A stretch of 64,000 nucleotides of DNA from Lysinibacillus sp. KCTC 33748 (GTDB lineage Bacteria > Bacillota > Bacilli > Bacillales_A > Planococcaceae), in NCBI RefSeq assembly GCF_002237755.1, contig NZ_MWSJ01000004.1, forward strand, positions 62,001 through 126,000, given 5' to 3'. Both the position numbers and the translations under genes were made by a program. How positions within the stretch are numbered: the stretch's first letter is position 1; every line of letters begins with the position of its first letter. Under the pieces are notes generated by a model. It made no database searches. It was not told the origin of the DNA and worked only from the letters and a program-made list of their open reading frames with translations. Shown piece after piece: positions 57,697-64,000 of the stretch.

Positions 57697-57743
57697 GTTT
57701 AGATATTAAATTGTTATTTTTCAAATCATTTATTATAAATGAT

Positions 57744-58100
57744 TTAATTACTATCATTTTTAATAATTTCCCACATCTTCCGCAACTTCTGTAAATCCTC
57801 TTCGCGACTCTTAGGTAATTCTTTGTACCATTTTTGTAGGGAAGGGTCGTTGGCGAATGCTTGGAAAGCAGACTCATCTTTGTCAAAAGGTTGCTTTTCA
57901 TTAGTTTCACATAAAATATATGCAACACTTACATCATATTTTTCTGCTAACTTTTGAATACTTCCGATTGAAATTTCATTGCGGCCTTGCTCATAGTAAC
58001 CGTATGCACTTTCAGAAATATTTAAGAATTTGGCAACATCTGCTTGTGTTAAACTAGCTTCTTTTCTTAACTCTTTAAGCCTCTGCGGTACATTAGACAT
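57744..58100 (-). CDS. XRE-family CI-like prophage repressor
   Basis: The first 65 residues are an XRE helix-turn-helix (L-T-Q-A-D-V-A-K-F-L-N-I-S-E-S-A-Y-G-Y-Y-E-Q-G-R). The rest is a short helical tail. There is no S24 peptidase part, so it fits the ImmR type that is cleaved by an ImmA protease. It is read away from the Cro-like gene and faces the operators at 58207-58245. Confidence 0.88.
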   Translation of the reverse strand: MSNVPQRLKELRKEASLTQADVAKFLNISESAYGYYEQGRNEISIGSIQKLAEKYDVSVAYILCETNEKQPFDKDESAFQAFANDPSLQKWYKELPKSREEDLQKLRKMWEIIKNDSN

Positions 58101-58198
58101 GATTACACCTCTCTTAAATATGTATTCTCATTATACAACTATTCGTTGGGTCAGTAGGTAAATAATAACCAAGAACAACAAAATATCTAGTTTTTGTG

Positions 58199-58245
58199 TT
58201 GACACACAACTTTTTGTTGGGTATTATTAGGACAACAAAAAGTTG
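58199..58245 (+). promoter_or_regulatory. Prophage early promoter with two operator dyads
   Basis: TTGACA (58199-58204), 17 bases and TATTAT (58222-58227) form a near-consensus promoter for the early genes. CAACTTTTTGTTG (58207-58219) lies between the boxes. Its exact reverse complement CAACAAAAAGTTG (58233-58245) covers the start region. A third, similar site, ACAACATTTTGTTGT, is near 58480-58496. These are the likely CI/Cro operators. Confidence 0.75.
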
Positions 58246-58257
58246 GGAGATGATTTT

Positions 58258-58506
58258 TTGGGAACGATAAAACGTCGAATCATTCTTATTAATGCTAGGA
58301 AACACAAAAACTGGTTACAAAAAGATGTAGTAGAGAAACTTTGTAACGAGTTTGGTATAACAATTACCGAAAGCTATTATGGAATGATTGAACAAGGGGT
58401 GCGAACACCTTCTCTAGATATAGCATTAGCTATCTCAGCATTATTTGGAATAGAACCATCCAAAATTTTTTTAAATAACAACACAACATTTTGTTGTTTT
58501 CAATGA
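58258..58506 (+). CDS. Cro-like XRE regulator
   Basis: The TTG at 58258 is 8 nt after GGGAG. The 82-residue protein is one XRE domain (W-L-Q-K-D-V-V-E-K-L, S-Y-Y-G-M-I-E-Q-G-V-R-T-P-S). As the first rightward gene opposite the repressor gene it takes the Cro position. A third operator-like site overlaps its 3' end. Confidence 0.8.
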   Translation: MGTIKRRIILINARKHKNWLQKDVVEKLCNEFGITITESYYGMIEQGVRTPSLDIALAISALFGIEPSKIFLNNNTTFCCFQ

Positions 58507-58527
58507 AGGAACAAAGGAGGTTTTATC

Positions 58528-59307
58528 ATGAATCATTTACAGATTATATATGAGCAGGTATTACTAACAAAAAAATTTAAGGTATTTGGAACATTTGAAA
58601 ATCCATTGTTTCTAGCTAAAGATGTTGCCGATTGGATTGAGCATAGTGACACATCAAAAATGATTCGATCAATAGATGAAGATGGAAAGGTTAAGAATAA
58701 TGTTCCTACCCTTGGTGGATTACAAGAATCTTGGTTTTTAACTGAAGATGGTTTATACGAAATATTAATGCAATCACGTAAACCTATCGCAAAGCAATTC
58801 AAAAAACAGGTCAAAAACATCTTAAAGGAAATTCGTCTAAACGGTGGCTATATTGCTACTAATGAAAACGACGATGATGCATCAATCATGGCAAAAGCTT
58901 TGCTTATTGCTAATAAAACAATCGAAAATAACAAGAAAAAAATTGTTGAACAGCAACTAATTATTGATGCTCAAAAACCAAAAGTGTTATTTGCTGAAGC
59001 AATACAAGCAAGTCATACATCGATTTTAATAGGTGAGTTCGCTAAAATCCTAAAACAAAACGGTGTAGATGTTGGGCAAAAACGTCTGTTCGAATGGCTT
59101 AGAGAAAATGGTTACTTAATCAAACGTAGAGGTTCTGATTATAACTCACCTACACAAAAGTCGATGGAGCTTGGATTATTTGAAATTAAAGAAACACCAA
59201 TTTATCACAGCAGTGGTGAGATAAGTATCAGTAGAACATCAAAGATCACTGGTAAAGGACAAGTCTATTTTATTAAAAAGTTTATAAATAAGGCGGTGGC
59301 AATGTGA
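58528..59307 (+). CDS. Phage antirepressor (BRO-N and KilAC domains)
   Basis: The ATG at 58528 follows AAAGGAGG. Residues about 15-110 form a BRO-N domain (F-G-T-F-E-N-P-L-F-L-A-K-D-V-A-D-W, W-F-L-T-E-D-G-L-Y-E-I-L). A coiled stretch and a C-terminal KilAC/ANT domain follow (about 145-255, K-Q-N-G-V-D-V-G-Q-K-R-L-F-E-W-L-R-E-N-G-Y). Antirepressors of this kind release repression during induction. Confidence 0.93.
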   Translation: MNHLQIIYEQVLLTKKFKVFGTFENPLFLAKDVADWIEHSDTSKMIRSIDEDGKVKNNVPTLGGLQESWFLTEDGLYEILMQSRKPIAKQFKKQVKNILKEIRLNGGYIATNENDDDASIMAKALLIANKTIENNKKKIVEQQLIIDAQKPKVLFAEAIQASHTSILIGEFAKILKQNGVDVGQKRLFEWLRENGYLIKRRGSDYNSPTQKSMELGLFEIKETPIYHSSGEISISRTSKITGKGQVYFIKKFINKAVAM

Positions 59308-59618
59308 TTAGTACAACACCCAATGAAAGCGCAGTGATTCAAACACTTTTCGAAATGTCAGGCATCACACCTGAAATAGTTCATAAAAAATTAACTGAAC
59401 TTGTTGAAACATCTGCTAAGCCACTTATTTTGTTTTGGGATATTAACGACATTATGAAAACAACTACATTTAGTCGTAAATTTTTGGAAGATCACATTTT
59501 GAACGATCCGCGTATAGAGCGATATGAACGCCAACGTGAAAAGGGTGGTAAACGTGTCTGGTTAAAAGAACCGACATCAAAGTTATTACAAGAAATCATC
59601 ATGAACGAATGGTATTAA
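59304..59618 (+). CDS. DUF771-like phage early protein
   Basis: The GTG at 59304 overlaps the antirepressor stop by 4 nt. K-T-T-T-F-S-R-K-F-L-E-D-H-I-L-N-D-P-R and K-R-V-W-L-K-E-P-T resemble DUF771 proteins that occur behind phage antirepressors. They have a winged-helix-like architecture. Function unknown. Confidence 0.65.
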   Translation: MISTTPNESAVIQTLFEMSGITPEIVHKKLTELVETSAKPLILFWDINDIMKTTTFSRKFLEDHILNDPRIERYERQREKGGKRVWLKEPTSKLLQEIIMNEWY

Positions 59619-59649
59619 AAAATGCACGGGCATGTGCAATTTAATAGGA

Positions 59650-59718
59650 GAGGCCAGGGCAAATGGCCTCAAGTCAAACTACCAATCTAGTAAGAGGTTG
59701 GGGCAAATCAACCTCTTA
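59650..59718 (+). repeat. Two hairpins with the same GGGCAAA loop
   Basis: GAGGCCA-GGGCAAA-TGGCCTC (59650-59670) is followed 20 bases later by TAAGAGGTTG-GGGCAAAT-CAACCTCTTA (59691-59718). The stems differ in sequence but both are perfect, and the loops are the same, so the loop appears to be what is conserved. Confidence 0.7.
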
Positions 59719-59799
59719 TCTTTATATTAAGTTAACTTGGAAGAAATTAGTATTCGATTAACGAATATATTCGAAATTGGAATAAAGGGGCAAATAGAT

Positions 59800-60090
59800 A
59801 TGGTTGCAGATTTTGCGAAAGTCGGAAAGATGTTAAAGAAATTCCGCATCGATGCAAATATTACTCAGGAAGAAATGGCGGAGCGATTAGATAGTACACA
59901 ATCAGCTATCAGCAAATTAGAAAGTGGTAGAAAGACAATAGATATTTTCACCTTCGCTTCATGGTTGAAAATTACCGAATCGGAGTTTGCTGGAACAGCA
60001 ATGATGTTCGGAATGGAAATAGCAAATGCTCTTACACACTTATCACAAACAGTACCAATGTTTATAGGAGGCATGTTCAGATGGATTTAG
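59800..60090 (+). CDS. XRE-family phage regulator
   Basis: The ATG at 59800 follows AAAGGGG. An XRE domain (I-T-Q-E-E-M-A-E-R-L-D-S-T-Q-S-A-I-S-K-L-E-S-G-R) fills the first 65 residues. A hydrophobic tail (A-L-T-H-L-S-Q-T-V-P-M-F-I-G-G-M-F) follows. It may regulate later early genes. Confidence 0.82.
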   Translation: MVADFAKVGKMLKKFRIDANITQEEMAERLDSTQSAISKLESGRKTIDIFTFASWLKITESEFAGTAMMFGMEIANALTHLSQTVPMFIGGMFRWI

Positions 60091-60347
60091 TAGAAAAATT
60101 AAAGCTAAAAATAGCTATGTTAGAGGCTTGCAACGAGGATTTATTAGTAGCAATAGGTGTTCATAACAACCGTGGTGAATATCACTTATCAGCTGAGTGC
60201 ATGAGAAAAATCAATAAAACGATTCGTGAAATTGAAAGATTAAAAGCACATTTACGAGATCAACAAAATTTCATGTGGGTTATCAAGGATTTACAAGATA
60301 GAGGATTACTTGGAGAGGTAATGAAAAAATATGCGAATCAAGCCTAG
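60081..60347 (+). CDS. Small phage early protein, coiled-coil
   Basis: The ATG at 60081 lies in the end of the XRE gene after AGGAGG. 88 residues, helical (L-K-L-K-I-A-M-L-E-A-C-N-E-D-L, I-N-K-T-I-R-E-I-E-R-L-K-A-H-L). Function unknown. Confidence 0.65.
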   Translation: MDLVEKLKLKIAMLEACNEDLLVAIGVHNNRGEYHLSAECMRKINKTIREIERLKAHLRDQQNFMWVIKDLQDRGLLGEVMKKYANQA

Positions 60348-60450
60348 AGCGTGGAAGTACATGACATTAAAACAGAGGTTAATTTATTTACACTTCATTT
60401 GCGATAAAAAGGAGTTATCAAAGCTAAATGAATATAAAAAAGCTGCTTAA
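60331..60450 (+). CDS. Small basic phage protein, 39 residues
   Basis: An ATG at 60331 overlaps the previous gene by 17 nt. It reads R-I-K-P-R-A-W-K-Y-M-T-L-K-Q-R-L-I-Y-L to TAA at 60448. The GGAGAGG site is some 12-15 bases away, so translation may depend on coupling. It ends within the hairpin of candidate small RNA copy C. Confidence 0.45.
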   Translation: MRIKPRAWKYMTLKQRLIYLHFICDKKELSKLNEYKKAA

Positions 60451-60500
60451 TTGGTTGCAACAATTAAACAGCCATACAGTTTAGTTATGTATCTATTATA
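60442..60500 (-). ncRNA. Candidate small RNA family, copy C (prophage)
   Basis: On the minus strand TGTTATAAT (TATAAT complement at 60495-60500) is followed after 22 bases by a 12-bp terminator stem (60461-60472 with 60442-60453) and six T residues. One pair is U-G on the minus strand and would be C-A on the plus strand. CAACCAATT in the stem and the TGTGTTATAAT box match copies A and B. It is antisense to the 3' end of the 39-residue gene. Confidence 0.5.
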
Positions 60501-60518
60501 ACACAATATCAGACGTTT

Positions 60519-60597
60519 GCGAGTGTTATCTCGCTCTCGTCAAGCAACTTGCAACAACGTCTTCCTACGGTATGCTTTGCCGCTGTGAGTTGCTTGA
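60519..60597 (+). promoter_or_regulatory. Long-range hairpin in front of early genes
   Basis: TCAAGCAACT (60540-60549) and AGTTGCTTGA (60588-60597) pair perfectly across 38 bases. GCGAG/CTCGC stands before it (60519-60534). It lies 40 bases before the gene at 60638. Confidence 0.45.
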
Positions 60598-60637
60598 TGG
60601 GATTCCATCAAAACAATAATCGAAAGGATTGATATGT

Positions 60638-60916
60638 ATGAAATTAAATCAAGCAATATCTAGGATTGCTGATTTACCGAACATTTTAGAACAATACGGA
60701 ATACCGTCAGAAAATGTAATCAGTGTACAGTACAGCGATAGTGCGATGATTAACTCTGATATCCTAGTACATTTACACCTCAAAGAAACTATCGAAAAAC
60801 TAGGTAACTGCGATGTCGAAACGTTCGTAGGTTACGATGACGCAAGCTGGACACAGTATAGATTCGATAAAGATGGAATTTCATTTGTTTGCTGTGAACG
60901 TGAGGCGATAGCGTGA
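60638..60916 (+). CDS. Phage early protein, 92 residues
   Basis: The ATG at 60638 follows AAAGGA. K-L-N-Q-A-I-S-R-I-A-D-L-P and W-T-Q-Y-R-F-D-K-D-G are notable; no family recognised. The GTG of the next gene overlaps its stop. Confidence 0.6.
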   Translation: MKLNQAISRIADLPNILEQYGIPSENVISVQYSDSAMINSDILVHLHLKETIEKLGNCDVETFVGYDDASWTQYRFDKDGISFVCCEREAIA

Positions 60917-61197
60917 GTGTGCTTCTAGAAGTTGAAAATCCAATGGTACTTGGTCGTATTGAGTATCCGACACCGCGTTATGAGCCAGTTGTAAGCTTCG
61001 AAATGCACGATGATTTTGGTAGTTTCATAGCTTCTGGCGATGTTTATTTCGAAATCGGTGATGCGATTGTACACATCGACAATATCAGTGATTACTTGGC
61101 TGTTGGATATATGGATGAATCAACTTATGACATGACTGATTCAGAGGTAATTGCTTATGTGGAGGAGCGTTATGGGTTTGCTCATACAAAAAAATAA
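60913..61197 (+). CDS. Phage early protein, 94 residues
   Basis: The GTG at 60913 overlaps the stop before it by 4 nt. Acidic and beta-rich (I-G-D-A-I-V-H-I-D-N-I-S-D-Y). Unknown function. Confidence 0.6.
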   Translation: MSVLLEVENPMVLGRIEYPTPRYEPVVSFEMHDDFGSFIASGDVYFEIGDAIVHIDNISDYLAVGYMDESTYDMTDSEVIAYVEERYGFAHTKK

Positions 61198-61268
61198 ACC
61201 ACTTGGCAGAGTGGTCTAAGAAAACATATTAATTGCGCTCATTATAGCGCACTACAGGAGGAATTTCA

Positions 61269-62171
61269 ATGAGTAACTTAGCAGAACAATTCCATAGTCC
61301 TCAAATGGGACAACCTCAATTTCAAGGTGGTGGAGCATTAGCACAAGTTAGTGCTTCCCGTGAAATGGAAGAAGTTAAAGGGCAAATATTTATGGCGAAG
61401 TCATTTCCGAGAAATATTTATGAAGCTGAAAAAAGAATCTTAGATGCATGTAAACGTTTTTCATTAGCAGATGCAGCGTTGTATTCATACCCACGTGGAG
61501 GCACAAATGTTACTGGACCTTCAATTCGACTTGCTGAGGTTTTAGCACAAAATTGGGGGAACATTTCTTTCGGTGTTAAGGAATTGGAACAACGGAATGG
61601 CGAATCGACAGCTATGGCTTTTTGTTGGGATTTAGAAACGAATACAAGACAAGAAAAAACTTTTACAGTTAAACATTCAATAAAGACAAAAAAAGGCTTA
61701 AAGATACTATCTGATCCTCGTGATATTTATGAAAAAGTAGCTAATGACGGGGCTCGCCGACTTCGTTCATGTATTTTGAGTATTATCCCAGGAGATGTTG
61801 TAGAAAAAGCTTTAAAAGAGTGTGAAGTTACCATGCAAGGTAATAACACGGAACCACTGAAAGATAGACTAGCAAATGCTTTAAAGCTTCTTAAAGAGTA
61901 TTTTAAAGTCACACAAGAAATGGTTGAGGACAAGTTCGGTTATAAAACAAGTGAATTTACAGAACGAGACTATGTCGATTTGGGCAAAATATACAATTCG
62001 TTGTGTGATGGTATGTCAAAGGTTGAGGATTGGTTTGACAAGGAAATTGGCAAGAACCAAACAAGTGGACTAACTGCCGAATTTGAAAAATCGCAAGAAC
62101 AGCTAAAAACTGAGGTGAAGAAAGATGTTAACGTCATTCCAATTGAACAGCCAGAATTATCACTCGAATGA
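61269..62171 (+). CDS. Phage recombination-module protein paired with RecE-like nuclease
   Basis: The ATG at 61269 follows AGGAGG. The 300-residue protein has G-Q-I-F-M-A-K-S-F-P-R-N, Y-P-R-G-G-T-N-V-T-G-P-S-I-R-L-A-E-V-L-A-Q-N-W-G-N and D-G-A-R-R-L-R-S-C-I. Proteins with these blocks stand before PD-(D/E)xK exonucleases in many Gram-positive phages. The position suggests a strand-annealing or recombination partner. The fold is not certain to me. Confidence 0.65.
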   Translation: MSNLAEQFHSPQMGQPQFQGGGALAQVSASREMEEVKGQIFMAKSFPRNIYEAEKRILDACKRFSLADAALYSYPRGGTNVTGPSIRLAEVLAQNWGNISFGVKELEQRNGESTAMAFCWDLETNTRQEKTFTVKHSIKTKKGLKILSDPRDIYEKVANDGARRLRSCILSIIPGDVVEKALKECEVTMQGNNTEPLKDRLANALKLLKEYFKVTQEMVEDKFGYKTSEFTERDYVDLGKIYNSLCDGMSKVEDWFDKEIGKNQTSGLTAEFEKSQEQLKTEVKKDVNVIPIEQPELSLE

Positions 62172-62925
62172 AGCGAACCAAAATTATATGTCTGTATCTC
62201 AATTTAAAAACGCTATAGAGTGTGAAGCACGGTTAATCGCTGAGTTGAAGGGCGAGTATATTCGTCCTTTATCTCCTGCATTAATGGTTGGCTCGTACAC
62301 ACACATAGCTTTTGAAAGCGATCTAGCCTTTGCTGAGTTTTGCGAGGAGCATCATAACAGTATTTTTAAGAGTCGTGGTGGGAAGTACGCTGACTTTGAA
62401 CAAGCAGACAGGATGATAGAAACCTTAAAAAACGATAGATTTGCAATGTTTGCTTTAGATGGTGAAAAAGAAGTTATTTTCACAGGTGAAATATTTGGAG
62501 TGCCTTGGAAAATTAAAGTCGATTCTATAAACCATGAGCGTAGATTATTTAGTGATTTAAAGACCACTCAGAGCCTTTATAAGCGATATTGGAGTGAGAA
62601 ATACAATAAGTATGTATCATTTGTTGAAGCTTATGATTATGTGCTACAAATGGCTATTTATCGCGAAATAATCTATCAAAACACAGGTCAGTATTATGTT
62701 CCATATCTAGTTACAGTCACTAAGGAAACACCACCTGATAAGGAAATACTGGAATTTGAAATATCTGATTTCGATTTTGAATTTGAGTATGTGAAAACTA
62801 TGTTACCTAGCATTATTGAAGCAAAAAACTATAAAAAAGAACCAGTACGATGTGGGAAATGTGAATACTGTCGGATGACTAAACAACTCACTAGAACCAT
62901 TAAAGTTGGCTATTTATTAGAATGA
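62125..62925 (+). CDS. PD-(D/E)xK nuclease, DUF3799/RecE-like
   Basis: The ATG at 62125 lies 47 bp inside the gene before it, after GAGGTGAAG. M-V-G-S-Y-T-H-I-A-F-E, K-V-D-S-I-N and L-F-S-D-L-K-T-T form the H...D...DxK nuclease core. The late C-G-K-C-E-Y-C pair is typical for DUF3799/Cas4-like nucleases and may bind iron-sulphur or zinc. It would resect DNA ends for the phage annealing system. Confidence 0.85.
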   Translation: MLTSFQLNSQNYHSNEANQNYMSVSQFKNAIECEARLIAELKGEYIRPLSPALMVGSYTHIAFESDLAFAEFCEEHHNSIFKSRGGKYADFEQADRMIETLKNDRFAMFALDGEKEVIFTGEIFGVPWKIKVDSINHERRLFSDLKTTQSLYKRYWSEKYNKYVSFVEAYDYVLQMAIYREIIYQNTGQYYVPYLVTVTKETPPDKEILEFEISDFDFEFEYVKTMLPSIIEAKNYKKEPVRCGKCEYCRMTKQLTRTIKVGYLLE

Positions 62926-62953
62926 AGAATAATATACCGCCAAAAGTTTTATT

Positions 62954-62977
62954 GCCTGCTTGGATATTTGAGCAGGC
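62954..62977. other. Hairpin between recombination and replication genes
   Basis: GCCTGCT (62954-62960) and AGCAGGC (62971-62977), no T-run. Very short frames around it (21-28 codons) are not called as genes. Confidence 0.35.
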
Positions 62978-63128
62978 GAAGGAATGAAGAAATCAGTCGC
63001 TTGGTGCTTAAGTGTAAGACTAAACTTGTCATTTCTTGCGCTTACCCGGGAAATTATTTTTATTTCCTAACCTGATTGTTAATAAGTCTGTGATTAAAAA
63101 ATTCGAATATAAGGAGAGTCGAGGGCAA

Positions 63129-64000
63129 ATGGCTAAATACAGATACGTCTACACAACTTTTTGGAACGATCCTCGTGTGGTTGAGGAAATGACAGCAGAG
63201 GATAAATACTTCTTCCTGTATTTGCTGACGAATGAAAGTACGACTCAAATTGGCATCTATCAAATTACCAAAAAGCAAATAGCTTTTGATATGGGTTACT
63301 CAATGGAAAGTGCTGGTGCGCTGCTACAAAGGTTCAGAGAGCATCACAAACTTATTAAATACAATGAGGAAACTCGTGAAATAGCTATTAAAAACTGGGG
63401 CAAATACAACCTTAATCGCGGAGGCAAACCGATTCTTGATTGTGTGAAGTCAGAACTAAAAGAAGTGAAAGATACCACATTAATTCAATGGGTAGGTGAA
63501 GGAATCTTGAATGATTCTGTACGTATCGTCTACGAGTCGTACTACGATACGTATAACGTTACGTCAGAAAATGAAGAATCCAGTAATGATGCGGTTTCCT
63601 ACGATACGTTAACGATACGTGGACAAAAAGAAAAACAAACAGAAAAAGAAAAACAAAAAGAAAATAAAAAAGAAAAACAAACAAAAGACAGTGAAGGTTG
63701 TCAGTCGGTTTCTTCTCAATCTGATTTTGCTAGACTAGTTGAATTTACAAATCATAACATTACACCAGTTCTTCCGACCATTGCAGAACTCCTTGGTTAC
63801 ATCTTAGATGACTATAAAGATGTGGATTTAATCTTAGCGGCATTACAAAACGCAGTATTTAACAACGCTCGCAACAAAATTAAATATGCAGAAGGAACGT
63901 TAATAAATTGGCGTAAGGAAATGATCACAACTTACCAGCAGTTACAGGCTAAAGAAGAAAGAGAGAAAAACAACAAGCGACAACAATCTAACCAATCCTA
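63129..64000 (+). CDS. DnaD-domain phage replication initiator (3' end outside window)
   Basis: The ATG at 63129 starts A-K-Y-R-Y-V-Y-T-T-F-W-N-D-P-R-V, typical of phage DnaD-like initiators with an N-terminal winged helix (E-M-T-A-E-D-K-Y-F-F-L-Y-L-L-T-N). A long K/Q/E linker (about residues 165-190) and the beginning of the DnaD domain (V-E-F-T-N-H-N-I-T-P-V, Y-A-E-G-T-L-I-N-W) follow. The frame is open to the last base. Iterons lie inside the gene at 63521-63620. It would load the host helicase at the phage origin. Confidence 0.88.
   Translation, partial: MAKYRYVYTTFWNDPRVVEEMTAEDKYFFLYLLTNESTTQIGIYQITKKQIAFDMGYSMESAGALLQRFREHHKLIKYNEETREIAIKNWGKYNLNRGGKPILDCVKSELKEVKDTTLIQWVGEGILNDSVRIVYESYYDTYNVTSENEESSNDAVSYDTLTIRGQKEKQTEKEKQKENKKEKQTKDSEGCQSVSSQSDFARLVEFTNHNITPVLPTIAELLGYILDDYKDVDLILAALQNAVFNNARNKIKYAEGTLINWRKEMITTYQQLQAKEEREKNNKRQQSNQS
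63521..63690. other. Putative phage replication origin inside the initiator gene
   Basis: ACGATACGT occurs at 63544-63552, 63601-63609 and 63612-63620 and inverted at 63521-63529. An A-rich tract of about 65 bases (about 63624-63690) that could melt easily follows. Origins within initiator genes are common in phages. Confidence 0.6.

Larger units (their letters stand above)
54425..64000. mobile_element. Prophage, left part (integrase to replication genes)
   Basis: The order is that of a Siphoviridae-type lysogeny and early module: integrase, ImmA-like protease, accessory nuclease, CI-like repressor, Cro-like regulator, antirepressor, small early genes, recombination pair and replication initiator. 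The left attachment site should lie between the ypjP-like stop (54415) and the integrase stop (54573). The right end is outside the window. The exact left base is not known. Confidence 0.88.

Noticed and set aside
57578-57928. 116-codon minus-strand frame
   Set aside because: It overlaps the repressor gene in another frame, has poor composition and lacks a start site.

Overview
The window reads as chromosomal DNA of a low-GC, spore-forming Firmicute of the Bacillaceae/Planococcaceae type, most likely Lysinibacillus or a close relative. The evidence is AT-rich DNA, strong AGGAGG ribosome binding sites, frequent TTG/GTG starts, and Bacillus-lineage families (Ger(x)C spore germination lipoprotein, YjcZ, YpjP, YukJ, YxeA, CsaA, bacilliredoxin). 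The genus is an inference from gene content. I found no rRNA, tRNA, CRISPR array or intact insertion sequence.

Layout. Positions 1-8.6 kb hold three ECF sigma-factor modules: a sigma tail with a membrane anti-sigma-like partner, a sigma with a DUF4179 anti-sigma, and a sigma upstream of an ABC transporter pair of the FtsX/MacB type. From 9 to 28 kb there are ordinary and accessory chromosomal genes: a chemoreceptor, a beta-helix protein, methyltransferases, 3-methyladenine glycosylase, an S16 protease, CsaA, peptidase E, a Nudix hydrolase and many small membrane proteins. Several genes are broken: an isochorismatase-like hydrolase split by a palindromic repeat element, a frameshifted lipoprotein and an amber-interrupted DUF5316 gene. 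From 28 to 48 kb lies a mosaic of acetyltransferases, lipoproteins, phage-derived orphans (DnaD-like protein, amidase endolysin, baseplate-like protein a little earlier) and decayed phage genes (a cytosine methyltransferase N-terminus, a helix-turn-helix protein, a GH25 muramidase piece). From 49 to 54.4 kb chromosomal genes return: bacilliredoxin, a methyltransferase, an ANT(4')-type aminoglycoside nucleotidyltransferase, AroM and YpjP. From 54.5 kb to the end is the left part of a prophage: integrase, ImmA-like protease, an HSDR_N nuclease-like protein, CI-like and Cro-like regulators around an operator region, an antirepressor, small early genes, a recombination pair with a RecE-type nuclease, and a replication initiator that runs off the window and carries iterons.

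The most striking non-coding signals are these. A minus-strand leader at 41.71-41.80 kb can form a closing stem plus pseudoknot that buries the ribosome binding site of a small basic cysteine-cluster protein. A family of short minus-strand transcription units (extended -10 box, short RNA, strong terminator) appears at 33.3, 41.9 and 60.5 kb. Degenerate arrays with a 21-nt period each lie just before a hairpin at 2, 4.6 and 52.1 kb. Palindromic repeat elements and GGTCAC-stem hairpins are dispersed through the intergenic DNA. Several genes have a Shine-Dalgarno sequence that points to an ATT or CTG start codon.
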